Made by a program: the position numbers and the translations under genes
Origin: Pseudoalteromonas piratica
Lineage (GTDB): Bacteria > Pseudomonadota > Gammaproteobacteria > Enterobacterales > Alteromonadaceae
Assembly (NCBI RefSeq): GCF_000788395.1
Contig: NZ_CP009888.1
Location: forward strand, 186,001-250,000
Reading direction: 5' to 3'
DNA: 64,000 nt
Notes under the pieces: generated by a model
Databases searched by the model: none
Seen by the model: only the letters and a program-made list of their open reading frames with translations
Told to the model about the DNA's origin: nothing
In this document: one piece after another, positions 28,706-35,884 of the stretch
Position numbering within the stretch: position 1 is the stretch's first letter
How the letters are laid out: the number at the start of each line of letters is the position of its first letter

Positions 28706-28983
28706 ATTATGTGCCTATAGGTGTGGTGGGTACTGGTTAAATTGTAGAGGAGATTGATTAGGGATGGAATTGGTAAAGAATTTGGCTTGGTGTAATTTTA
28801 TTAAGCATTTGTCTTTATTACATATAGTTTCTGCTGCATAAGACAATCCCACCTCCTTGTATTTCATAAAGCCCATCCATGGGCTCCATATTACTTTTCT
28901 TTGCTTCGCCAAAGATAAAGTAACCAAAAGAAAGGCGACCGCACTATCAAACTTAATCCTCAAAACAAATTTGAATCTTATGA
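28706..28983. other. Intergenic region left of the cassette array
   Basis: This stretch after the RNase Z start holds the 28891-28923 hairpin and AT-rich DNA. The frames here (rich in Phe and Lys) read through repeats and are not convincing genes. I see no RNA gene. Together with the 71-bp repeat it looks like a modular interspersed element (repeat unit, short AT spacer, hairpin), but its left end is not defined. Confidence 0.4.
28891..28923. repeat. Imperfect hairpin in the left repeat module
   Basis: TTACTTTTCTTTG / CAAAGATAAAGTAA around a CTTCGC loop. This hairpin motif (CTTTGGCGAAGCAAAG core) recurs between genes in many proteobacteria. It lies about 60 bases outside the left 71-bp repeat. 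Confidence 0.6.
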
Positions 28984-29054
28984 TAAACGCCCTGAATCGG
29001 CATCCATGCCTCAGCATGACTTGCTCAACCGCTTCGCGCCCTGTCTCGCATTAT
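28984..29054 (-). repeat. 71-bp inverted repeat, left copy
   Basis: Its reverse complement matches 31017-31087 with about four mismatches over 71 bases, including the core ATGCTGAGGCATGGATGCC. The two copies face each other around the cassette genes. The reading frames that begin MLRHGCRF in both copies are by-products of the repeat. Confidence 0.85.
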
Positions 29055-29397
29055 CAATTCAAACTTGATTTTCGGGTTTGATAAAAGCGGAAATGAATCT
29101 TAGCAACAGCTTTCTAGGTCGTAATTGTGCTAGGAACTGTCATTGAATAAATTACTCAATGCACATTTCAAACTCTTAGTTGTTAGAAGAAAAAATATGC
29201 CTATTCCATTTCTTAATGATTATTTCCCCCTTAATAATATTAAGGGGCAATTTGCCCGATTTCTGCAACTGATAAAATGTTAGTTTTCAAATAACCATCT
29301 GACTAGTAACAACTAATTATTAGTGTTATAAATTGCTTCAGAATGTAAACAGGCGATATTGCGTTCAAAAAAGAGGCAACTTGCCTCTTAATAAACT
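29055..29397. other. Region between left repeat and first cassette
   Basis: About 340 AT-rich bases without a convincing gene. It holds two neat palindromes: CCCCTTAAT / ATTAAGGGG at 29227-29247, and AAGAGGCAA / TTGCCTCTT at 29370-29389, which has an A-run before it and could be a minus-strand terminator. The stretch 29310-29404 has weakly matching arms and may be a decayed attC, but I could not make a good fold. No integrase reading frame and no recognisable attI are present. Confidence 0.45.
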
Positions 29398-29409
29398 GTT
29401 AGAGGAACT
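29398..29409 (+). other. Cassette 1 left boundary (R' core, GTTAGAGGAACT)
   Basis: The 12 bases GTTAGAGGAACT are the exact reverse complement of AGTTCCTCTAAC at 29937-29948, the R'' end of the attC downstream. In integron cassettes the start of a cassette and the R'' end of its own attC must be complementary, because they join in the circular form. The AGAGGA also serves as the ribosome site of the cassette gene. Confidence 0.75.
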
Positions 29410-29413
29410 AATT

Positions 29414-29938
29414 ATGAAACGGATGTTAACCCTCGCAATTGTATTTTGTTCGCAGTCTCTTTTGGCGAGCAATTGTATAAAATTCAACGATAAAGACTTT
29501 TGCGAAGTCTGGAATAATAAGGATGATGGTGTTCATACAGTTGAACTACTTGCGGAAGGTCAATCATTGGAGTCTTGGTCTACAATGATTACTGTGCGGA
29601 AGTACAAAGGGAAAACAGCACTAAAAGAAGTTCTCCCGGGCTACATAAACAGCGTTAAGCCAATGTTCACTCTGAAGCCAGATATACTTCAGTCCGACAC
29701 CTCAAAAGCAAAGGAAGAAGTATACTTCCGCATGCTTCTGTTAGCTCCTGACAAATCACATTATGAGTACGTGATAAATCGATTTTATCGAGATGATGAT
29801 GAATCGGTTAAATCAATTTTTTACTCTCATCGAATTCCATTTGCTGAGCAGGTTAACTTCAACGAGATAATGGAAAACCGTGATAATTGGCTAGAGCAAC
29901 TTCAGTCACAGAATATTGATGGACATCTTGGTGAGTAG
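29414..29938 (+). CDS. Cassette gene 1: exported protein of unknown function
   Basis: A 174-residue protein. The ATG at 29414 has an ideal ribosome site (GAGGA, eight bases upstream) and opens a signal peptide (MKRMLTLAIVFCSQSLLA, then SN). The mature protein has two early cysteines (NCIKFNDKDFC), which may pair, and a mixed alpha/beta body with no motif that I recognise. The stop codon overlaps the first bases of the attC site. The longer frame starting at 29333 crosses the cassette boundary and is not the gene. No promoter is evident inside the cassette, as is usual for cassette genes. Function unknown; cassette products are often strain-specific. Confidence 0.7.
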   Translation: MKRMLTLAIVFCSQSLLASNCIKFNDKDFCEVWNNKDDGVHTVELLAEGQSLESWSTMITVRKYKGKTALKEVLPGYINSVKPMFTLKPDILQSDTSKAKEEVYFRMLLLAPDKSHYEYVINRFYRDDDESVKSIFYSHRIPFAEQVNFNEIMENRDNWLEQLQSQNIDGHLGE

Positions 29939-30022
29939 TTCCTCTAACAAGTTTGTTAAGTTCGCCCAACGAGTTGGGCTGGGACGCGTAAACTACACGC
30001 GCCCCTTACAAAAGCGTTAGTT
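29937..30022 (+). other. attC recombination site 1
   Basis: An attC-type site between cassettes 1 and 2. It begins with R'' (CCTCTAAC) and ends with R' GCGTTAGTT cut after G30016. The arms CTAACAAGTTTGTTAAG and CTTACAAAAGCGTTAG pair almost fully, and the centre adds two further stems (GCCCAAC / GTTGGGC, and GGGACGCGT / ACGCGCCCC). This gives the long imperfect hairpin that integron integrases act on as single-stranded DNA. Length about 80 bases. R boxes match the consensus in six of seven positions. Confidence 0.8.
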
Positions 30023-30038
30023 GCCTCAAGGATAGTTC

Positions 30039-30368
30039 ATGTTTCAAACTTTGGTAATCTGCCTTTTTATTTTGTCCATCCTGGCTTTTATTAAAAGTGT
30101 AAGTGTTTTCATAGAAACTTGGAAAACTGAGGCTCCTATGCATTGGCGCGAGTGGAACGAGCCAGAATTCATAGATCTTTACAGACAAATGTTCACATAC
30201 TTGTGGCCTGTCATTTTCGGTAAAGCGTGTGAAGCCGCAAATTCTGATTTACTTGTTAAAAAGCGAAATGATATTAGGTTTTCACTAATTATCGTCGTTT
30301 TATTGTTTGTCGCGGGTACTGCTTTTAATGATTTTTCCTTTGAAGTATCACCTCGTTGGGTAAACTAA
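30039..30368 (+). CDS. Cassette gene 2: small membrane protein of unknown function
   Basis: A 109-residue protein with a hydrophobic helix at the N-terminus (about 2-22) and another near the C-terminus (about 84-100), separated by a soluble segment rich in Trp, Glu and Arg (TWKTEAPMHWREWNEPEFID). The ATG follows AAGGA at correct spacing, and the gene starts 23 bases after the cassette boundary. The stop codon is two bases before the next R'' box, so the cassette is fully packed. I recognise no family. Nothing in the cassette looks like a toxin-antitoxin pair or a resistance gene. Confidence 0.65.
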   Translation: MFQTLVICLFILSILAFIKSVSVFIETWKTEAPMHWREWNEPEFIDLYRQMFTYLWPVIFGKACEAANSDLLVKKRNDIRFSLIIVVLLFVAGTAFNDFSFEVSPRWVN

Positions 30369-30370
30369 AC

Positions 30371-30461
30371 GGCAACTAACAAGTTACTCAAAAGGACGCT
30401 AAAAGCTTGGCTTGCGCTCCTTCGTCGCTAATTTTAGCCAAGCATTATTAGCCCGTTATGC
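30371..30461 (+). other. attC recombination site 2
   Basis: R'' GGCAACTAAC (30371-30380) is the exact reverse complement of the left end of the same cassette, GTTAGTTGCC at 30016-30025. The site ends with R' GTTATGC (G30455 at the cut). An internal stem AGCTTGGCT / AGCCAAGC (about 30413-30443) gives the hairpin. The phrase TTAGCCCGTTATG at the right end is typical of environmental attC sites. Length about 90 bases. Confidence 0.8.
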
Positions 30462-30492
30462 GAGGCGTTAAGTATACAGAGGAAGTATCATC

Positions 30493-30903
30493 ATCGAAAA
30501 TTCAAATTCCCAATCTATTAAACACTCAAAGTCTAGTTTCGTTTTAGCTATGGCAAGTTTATCTATGCTAGTTATATTTATTGGCATTTATAAAACAGGC
30601 GCTTCCCTTTATGAAGGCGTTCAAACATTAACTCCTAATGGGGTTGGTGACCCGAAACTTATGTCTGCCCATATCAGTCAATCACTAGTTAACTACGTTG
30701 TTTATTGTTTTATGGCATTGCCTGGTTGGCTGTTTGCAATGGCGGTTTTATTGTTTACTAATTATCGCTCTAAACCTTATTATTACTTTTTAACTTTCAT
30801 CTCTGTAGTTTTAGTTTTAGGTTTTCCTTTTTCCACTTTATTTGGTATTGCTCTTGGTGTTGCTTTATTCCTTAAACGTAAACAATTTCAGAAGAATCAA
30901 TAG
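30493..30903 (+). CDS. Cassette gene 3: small membrane protein, start codon uncertain
   Basis: A 117-residue product if read from the ATG at 30550, or about 136 residues if it starts near the ribosome site. A strong GAGGAAG at 30479-30485 is followed in frame by three ATC codons (30487-30495) and then E-N-S-N-S-Q-S, with no ATG, GTG or TTG at the expected spot. An ATC start, or a point loss of ATG, would explain this. Three hydrophobic helices are present (about 2-20, 48-68 and 78-104 counting from ATG). The segment DPKLMSAHISQSLVNYVVYC is faintly like MotA/ExbB channel proteins; this is only a hint. No attC follows, so the array ends here or its end is lost. Confidence 0.55.
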   Translation: MENSNSQSIKHSKSSFVLAMASLSMLVIFIGIYKTGASLYEGVQTLTPNGVGDPKLMSAHISQSLVNYVVYCFMALPGWLFAMAVLLFTNYRSKPYYYFLTFISVVLVLGFPFSTLFGIALGVALFLKRKQFQKNQ

Positions 30904-31016
30904 TCAATTTTGAGGTCAAGTCATGCATCTTGCACCACACTGCCTAAACCTTTTATACAGCTTCAAGGTTTACACCCTCACCCATTAAATCAAACCTGAA
31001 AACATTATTTAAATGA
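30904..31016. other. Region between cassette 3 and the right repeat
   Basis: About 110 bases with no gene and no attC. The sequence complementary to the left end of cassette 3 (CCTCGCATAAC) is not found here or further right. Confidence 0.5.
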
Positions 31017-31087
31017 ATAATGCGAGACAGGGAGCGAAGCGGTCGAGCAAGCCATGCTGAGGCATGGATGCCGATTCATGGCGTTTA
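31017..31087 (+). repeat. 71-bp inverted repeat, right copy
   Basis: Matches the reverse complement of 28984-29054 with about four differences. The palindromic core GGCATGGATGCC is shared. Both copies are followed outward by about 40 AT-rich bases, an AGTTTGAT phrase and then a different hairpin, so each looks like one end of a modular interspersed repeat. Confidence 0.85.
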
Positions 31088-31145
31088 AGTTCACATTTAA
31101 ATTATGTTTGAAGAATCAGTTTGATTTTTGGGGCGCCGAGGGATT

Positions 31146-31177
31146 CCAAAGGGAGGCCGGCGTTAGCCTCCCTTTGG
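31146..31177. repeat. 12-bp stem hairpin in the right repeat module
   Basis: CCAAAGGGAGGC / GCCTCCCTTTGG, a perfect 12-bp stem with the loop CGGCGTTA. It lies in the same relative place as the hairpin outside the left copy. Confidence 0.75.
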
Positions 31178-31182
31178 CTGCT

Positions 31183-31314
31183 GTCGCCAGCGCGACAAAT
31201 ACACTAACAGATATATACGATTGCATCTGTAGAAAGCATCTTATCAGTTTTAGAGCAAAATGAATGACGCTAGATATAAAGCACGGATGCTGCCGTCGCC
31301 AGCGCGACAAATAC
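31183..31314. repeat. 20-bp direct repeat, two copies
   Basis: GTCGCCAGCGCGACAAATAC occurs at 31183-31202 and again at 31295-31314, 112 bases apart. Each copy contains its own small stem GTCGC / GCGAC. The DNA between holds no gene that I can support. Two copies only, so not an array. Confidence 0.75.
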
Positions 31315-31424
31315 GCTTTCAAATTTGTACAGTAGCAAAGACTAAACGCCACCAATATGAGATTCTGACACAGGGCCAATCCAAATAACAGCTGATAACA
31401 TTCTCTGCAAACAACATCAAATAA

Positions 31425-31964
31425 TCAAAGTTCCCTTTCATAATGCACTGCTGGAATATCCCCTAACGGATCGCTATGCATATACTCTTTCACAAACCTC
31501 ATACCGAGCTTTTCCATTACCGCAATCGAGCCGAGGTTTTCTTTCACTGCGATAGCACTGATATAGGTGTATTCTGGCATTAACGCAATTTGCTCCACTA
31601 AAGCATTAGCTGCTTCGGTTGCATACCCTTTCCCCCATGAGCTTTGCTTAAAACGCCAGCCTAGTTCAAGGTTATGCCATTCGGTATCAGTTTCATCATT
31701 AAAGAAATGCATTGGCCTTACTAAAATCCAACCAATAAACTCACCCGACTCTTTAATGTTAACTTTCCAAAGGCCCCAACCTTTTTCTTTATTGGCATAT
31801 TTAGCCATGCGCGGTAAAAAAATGGTTTTCTTTTCTTCCATGGTAGTTGGTTTACCACCATTAAGGTGCTTCATCACGGCAGGGTCTTGGTCGAGTTGGT
31901 ATAAATCTTCGAGGTCATCTTCGGTGATAAACGCATAATTAAGGCGACTTGAGGTAGGTTGCAT
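31425..31964 (-). CDS. GNAT-family N-acetyltransferase (RimJ/RimL type)
   Basis: A 179-residue acetyltransferase of the RimJ/RimL group. It has the DLEDLYQLDQDPAVMKHLNGGKP N-terminal part, the LGWRFKQSSWGKGYATEAA acetyl-CoA-binding motif A (Q/RxxGxG/A form) and the ENLGSIAVMEKLGMRFVKEY motif B. Family members acetylate protein N-termini or small amines; the target of this one cannot be told. The ATG at 31964 follows CAGGAG seven bases away. It stands alone, just right of the repeat module. Confidence 0.85.
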   Translation of the reverse strand: MQPTSSRLNYAFITEDDLEDLYQLDQDPAVMKHLNGGKPTTMEEKKTIFLPRMAKYANKEKGWGLWKVNIKESGEFIGWILVRPMHFFNDETDTEWHNLELGWRFKQSSWGKGYATEAANALVEQIALMPEYTYISAIAVKENLGSIAVMEKLGMRFVKEYMHSDPLGDIPAVHYEREL

Positions 31965-32104
31965 TCGAGTACTCCTGTGATGAGATAAAACCGATAAATA
32001 ATGGTTTTATTTTTCTTATTTTTTTCTGATTTGTGATTCTAACACTACTTTTTAAAAGGGCTTTAGTATTAACTGTTACCAAATTTTAATGACAGGAAAT
32101 ACCA

Positions 32105-32530
32105 ATGAATTTAATTAAAGGACTATGCCTAACGCTCGCGCTTTTTGTATCAAATGCCATTGCTCACCAATATGAAGGTGATTGGCAATTTATTAAAGGC
32201 GAATACAAAACGCCTTCAGGTGAAATATTGAAAGCAGATAACGCTACGCTTGTCGCAATCAAAACCGTAAAGGGCGATAAATTTGCCTTAAACAATATGC
32301 AGCAAGGCGAATTCTTAGGCTATTTAGCAGGTAAATTCACCCTTGATGGTGATAAGTACAGTGAACATATCGAACAAGGCACATCAAATGAGCACCAAGG
32401 TAAAGTGTTCACCTTCAAAGGCTGGCTTGAAACAAAACAAGAACACGGGCAAGAGGTGATTTACTGGCACCACAAAGGCATGGTGAATGGCACAGAAGAA
32501 ACCGAAGTATGGCGAAAGCTTGCTCGCTAA
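32105..32530 (+). CDS. Exported protein of unknown function, 141 residues
   Basis: A signal peptide (MNLIKGLCLTLALFVSNAIA) is followed by a mature beta-rich domain of 120 residues that begins HQYEGDWQFIKGEYKTPSG and ends GTEETEVWRKLAR. The GDW near the start and VWRKL at the end recall lipocalin-like small-molecule-binding barrels, and FKGWLETKQEHGQEVIYWHH fits a beta hairpin. This is an impression, not an assignment. AGGA precedes the ATG at good spacing. A clear terminator follows, so it is a single-gene unit. Confidence 0.65.
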   Translation: MNLIKGLCLTLALFVSNAIAHQYEGDWQFIKGEYKTPSGEILKADNATLVAIKTVKGDKFALNNMQQGEFLGYLAGKFTLDGDKYSEHIEQGTSNEHQGKVFTFKGWLETKQEHGQEVIYWHHKGMVNGTEETEVWRKLAR

Positions 32531-32571
32531 TTTTAAAATCAGTTAGATATTTGGGTCCCAACCCATTATGA

Positions 32572-32604
32572 ATAAAAGGAAATCGCCATGATTTCCTTTT
32601 TCTT
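32572..32604 (+). terminator. Rho-independent terminator
   Basis: AAAGGAAATC GCCAT GATTTCCTTTTTC: a ten-pair stem followed by a T-run, 45 bases after the exported-protein gene. Confidence 0.85.
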
Positions 32605-32725
32605 TCAGTGACAAAACACACGTTATTATGCAAAATCAATAATGAGTGCAAGGGTTGCCCGAGTTGGTATTGTGCCAATCCTGAAGCTCTTATAGACATC
32701 CGTCAGCAAAATAAGAGTAAACAAT

Positions 32726-34369
32726 ATGACAATTATGCAAAAAGCCTATTGGTTAATACTTACCTTAGGCAACCTAATTACATTCTTTCTGTGGCAATAC
32801 CACGCAGATGATCTTACTTTCATTCTTTTTGTCTTTTCACTGATTTACAGTGTAATAGGCTTTTATGATGTCTTTTTCTCAAAGCGTAACTTAAATCGTT
32901 TATACCCTGTTGTTGCTTACATTCGTTACTTTTTGGAATCCTTTCGCGTTGAAATTCAGCAATATTTTATTGCTAACGACACAGAAGAAAAGCCTTTTAA
33001 TCGCGAGCAGCGTTCACTGGTTTACCAACGCTCAAAATCAGTAAGAGATACCATTGCATTTGGTACACAAAGAGACTTACTCGAAGAAAATTATTTAAGC
33101 TTGTGGCACTCATTGGCACCGTGTGACGTAAAAGAAGAACATAAGCGTACCTTGATCGGCGGACCAGACTGCAAGCAACCTTACTCAGCATCACGTTTAA
33201 ATATTTCGGCCATGAGCTTTGGCTCGCTCAGCAGTAATGCAATTGAAGCGCTTAACCTTGGCGCAAAAAAAGGGGGCTTTAGCCACAATACAGGCGAAGG
33301 CGGCTTAAGCCCTTATCATTTAAAACACGGTGGGGATATTGTATGGCAAATTGGTTCTGGCTTATTTGCATGCCGCACACCAAATGGCGACTTTAATGCT
33401 GATATATTTCGCGAAAAGAGCGCCCTACCACAAATTAAAATGATTGAAATTAAGCTTTCACAAGGCGCTAAGCCCGGCCATGGTGGTGTTCTACCAAAAG
33501 CAAAAATCACTGAAGAAATTGCCCGTATTCGTTTAATTGACCAAGATAAAGACTGTATTTCTCCTGCCGCGCACCCTAAATGTAAAACCCCAAAAGAACT
33601 ACTTAATTTTGTTGCTGAGCTTCGTGAGCTAAGCCAAGGAAAACCGGTTGGTTTTAAGCTTTGCTTAGGAAACCCTGCCGAGTTTTTGTCAATTTGCAAA
33701 GCCATGTTAGAAATGGATATTTACCCTGATTTTATCACTATTGATGGTGCCGAAGGTGGTACAGGTGCTGCCCCTGTTGAGTTTTCAAACCGCTTAGGTA
33801 TGACGTGCTTAGAGAGTATTTATTTAATTCACAATGCATTAATTGGACTTGGCATTCGCGATAAAATATCACTTATTGCTGCAGGTAAAACGGCATCAGC
33901 ATTTGATTTACTCGCTAAACTAGCACTCGGTGCTGACAGTGTTAACGCAGCACGCACCATGATGATGGCCTTAGGTTGTATTCAATCGCGAAGTTGTAAC
34001 ACCAATGAATGCCCTACGGGCATTGCTACGCAGGATCCAGCTCGCGCCAAAGCCATTGATATTGAAAGCAAGAGTGAACGAGTTAAAAACTTTCATAAAA
34101 ACACCTTGCACGCTTTTTACGAATTACTTGGTAGTATGGGACTAGATGACCCAGATAAACTACTGCCACAAATGGTGAAACGTCGCTCACCCTATGGATT
34201 ATTAATGTCAGTAGGTAGCCTTATTAAGCCTCTGCACGAAGGTGAAATTTTAGAAAATAAACCACTTGGCAATTGGAGCATCTGGTGGCAGCAGGCATCA
34301 AGTGAACATTTTTATGTTTACGATGACAGTATTTTACAACCACAGGAACTTAGCCGTGACAACCTCTAG
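32726..34369 (+). CDS. Membrane-anchored FMN-binding glutamate-synthase-like protein
   Basis: A 547-residue protein with two N-terminal membrane helices (about 7-25 and 30-50) and the FMN/iron-sulfur domain of glutamate synthase. The latter shows ISAMSFGSLSSNAIEALNLGA, HNTGEGGLSPYHLKHGGD, KPGHGGVLPKAKI and DGAEGGTGAAPVEFSN. A C-x5-C-x4-C cluster (GCIQSRSCNTNECPTG) is the 3Fe-4S site of the family. There is no glutamine amidotransferase or NADPH-binding domain, so it cannot act as full GOGAT alone. Family members of this short kind are of unknown reaction. The last 14 bases overlap the start of the aldehyde dehydrogenase gene, which suggests that they share a pathway in amino-acid or GABA metabolism. 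Confidence 0.85.
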   Translation: MTIMQKAYWLILTLGNLITFFLWQYHADDLTFILFVFSLIYSVIGFYDVFFSKRNLNRLYPVVAYIRYFLESFRVEIQQYFIANDTEEKPFNREQRSLVYQRSKSVRDTIAFGTQRDLLEENYLSLWHSLAPCDVKEEHKRTLIGGPDCKQPYSASRLNISAMSFGSLSSNAIEALNLGAKKGGFSHNTGEGGLSPYHLKHGGDIVWQIGSGLFACRTPNGDFNADIFREKSALPQIKMIEIKLSQGAKPGHGGVLPKAKITEEIARIRLIDQDKDCISPAAHPKCKTPKELLNFVAELRELSQGKPVGFKLCLGNPAEFLSICKAMLEMDIYPDFITIDGAEGGTGAAPVEFSNRLGMTCLESIYLIHNALIGLGIRDKISLIAAGKTASAFDLLAKLALGADSVNAARTMMMALGCIQSRSCNTNECPTGIATQDPARAKAIDIESKSERVKNFHKNTLHAFYELLGSMGLDDPDKLLPQMVKRRSPYGLLMSVGSLIKPLHEGEILENKPLGNWSIWWQQASSEHFYVYDDSILQPQELSRDNL

Positions 34370-35813
34370 CCTAAAACAATTAACGGATAACTCATTAGTT
34401 AAAAATAGTAGCTTTATCAATGGAAATTGGCTCAAGAGCAGTGCTACATTTGATGTGGTAAACCCGTTTAATAACAGTGTGCTGACACAAGTAGCTGATA
34501 TTAACCCTAGCGATGTTGAAAAAGCAGTTATTGCAGCTAAAAATGTTCAATTAGCATGGCAAAACACCACGGCAAATGAGCGTAGCGAATATTTAAAAAA
34601 ATGGGCGAATTTACTCACGGAAAATTTAGAAGACTTGGCGTTATTGCTCACTTTGGAGCAAGGTAAACCGCTAGCTGAAGCGCGCGGTGAAATCAAATAC
34701 GGCATTAGCTATATTGAATGGTTTAGTGAAGAAGCTAAGCGTGTTTATGGTGATACCATGCCTGCACTCAGTAACTCGCAGCAAATTATTGTCACAAAGC
34801 AACCTGTTGGCGTAGTTGCAGCCATTACCCCATGGAATTTCCCTAATGCCATGATCACCCGTAAAGCCGCCGCAGCACTTGCAGCAGGCTGCTGTTTTAT
34901 TGTTAAACCATCTGAGCTTACGCCATTAAGCGCACTTGCTATGGCTGAATTAAGCCTACAAGCGGGCATACCCAACGGTGTTTTTAATGTGGTTGTAGGT
35001 ACTAATGCTAAGGCCATCGGCGAAGTATTAACAACACACCCAGATATTGCCAAATTTAGTTTTACCGGCTCTACAGCAGTGGGGAAGTTACTCACCAAGC
35101 AGGCGGCGTCAACGGTAAAACGTGTGTCGATGGAGCTTGGTGGAAACGCGCCCTTTATTGTGTTTGACGATGCTGATTTAGAGGCAGCAGCCACAGGGTT
35201 AATTGCCGCAAAATTTAGAAATGCTGGGCAAACCTGTGTATGTGCTAATCGAATTTATCTTGCCGAATCCATTAAACAGCCATTTTTAGAGATCTTCACA
35301 GAAAAATTAAAACAGTTAAAACAAGGTAATGGCTTAGAGGATGTGCAACTTGGCCCACTTATTAATAAAGCTGCAATCGATAAAGTATCAACGTTAGTAA
35401 ATAACGCCATTAGCCAAGGTGCAACTTTACACTATCTAGGTGAAGCAAGTGCAACAGGTTACCCTGCAACCATTTTAACCAACTGCACTAATTCTATGGA
35501 GATTGCACAAAACGAGATTTTCGGCCCTGTTGCAACCATCTTTACTTTCACAAATGAGCAAGAAGTTATTAAACAAGCCAACGATACTGAGTATGGCCTC
35601 GCCGCTTATTTTTATAGCCAAAACATTAATCGCATTATGCACACAGCCAATCAGTTAAAGTTTGGCATGATTGGTATTAATGAAGGCATTATTTCAAATG
35701 CCGCCGCCCCATTTGGTGGTGTAAAACAGTCCGGTTATGGCCGCGAGGGATCACACTACGGACTAGATGATTATTTAGAAGTTAAGTACTTGTGTTTAGG
35801 GAATTTAGTCTAG
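34356..35813 (+). CDS. gabD: NAD(P)-dependent succinate-semialdehyde dehydrogenase
   Basis: A 485-residue aldehyde dehydrogenase of the GabD group. Motifs in order: AAITPWNFPNAMITRKAAAALAAGC, KFSFTGSTAVGKLL, MELGGNAPFIVFDDADL with the catalytic Glu, and RNAGQTCVCANRIY with the nucleophile Cys; the C-terminus has APFGGVKQSGYGREGSHYGLDDYLEVKYLCLG. The GTG at 34356 is used because AGGAA lies seven bases upstream; it overlaps the end of the glutamate-synthase-like gene. Longer frames upstream run through that gene. GabD oxidises succinate semialdehyde to succinate, the last step of GABA degradation. No GABA aminotransferase is adjacent. Confidence 0.9.
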   Translation: MTTSSLKQLTDNSLVKNSSFINGNWLKSSATFDVVNPFNNSVLTQVADINPSDVEKAVIAAKNVQLAWQNTTANERSEYLKKWANLLTENLEDLALLLTLEQGKPLAEARGEIKYGISYIEWFSEEAKRVYGDTMPALSNSQQIIVTKQPVGVVAAITPWNFPNAMITRKAAAALAAGCCFIVKPSELTPLSALAMAELSLQAGIPNGVFNVVVGTNAKAIGEVLTTHPDIAKFSFTGSTAVGKLLTKQAASTVKRVSMELGGNAPFIVFDDADLEAAATGLIAAKFRNAGQTCVCANRIYLAESIKQPFLEIFTEKLKQLKQGNGLEDVQLGPLINKAAIDKVSTLVNNAISQGATLHYLGEASATGYPATILTNCTNSMEIAQNEIFGPVATIFTFTNEQEVIKQANDTEYGLAAYFYSQNINRIMHTANQLKFGMIGINEGIISNAAAPFGGVKQSGYGREGSHYGLDDYLEVKYLCLGNLV

Positions 35814-35884
35814 AAATTAGAAACAATTAACGATAGAATTTTACAAAACTATTACAAAAAATTATAAATAACTAACGGATTATT

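Noticed and set aside
28715..29017. A 100-codon minus-strand frame starting MLRHGCRF
   Set aside because: It begins in the 71-bp repeat and reads through the hairpin module; its start is shared with the unrelated frame at 31054, so it follows from the repeat and not from a gene.
29227..29247. CCCCTTAAT / ATTAAGGGG palindrome as a terminator or operator
   Set aside because: No T-run and no gene that it would serve; recorded only as a palindrome.
29055..31016. A complete integron with integrase
   Set aside because: No tyrosine-recombinase frame exists on either strand between or near the repeats; only cassettes and attC sites can be supported.
31054..31263. A 69-codon plus-strand frame with the same MLRHGCRF start
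   Set aside because: Same cause: the right repeat copy, the 12-bp hairpin and the direct repeat supply the open frame.
31183..31314. Two 20-bp direct repeats as a minimal CRISPR
   Set aside because: Only two copies, 92 bases between them, and no cas genes in the window.
32608..32811. A GTG-started frame with a CKGCPSWYC motif
   Set aside because: It follows a terminator directly, has no ribosome site, and overlaps 86 bases of the well-supported glutamate-synthase-like gene. The Cys motif is interesting but not enough.
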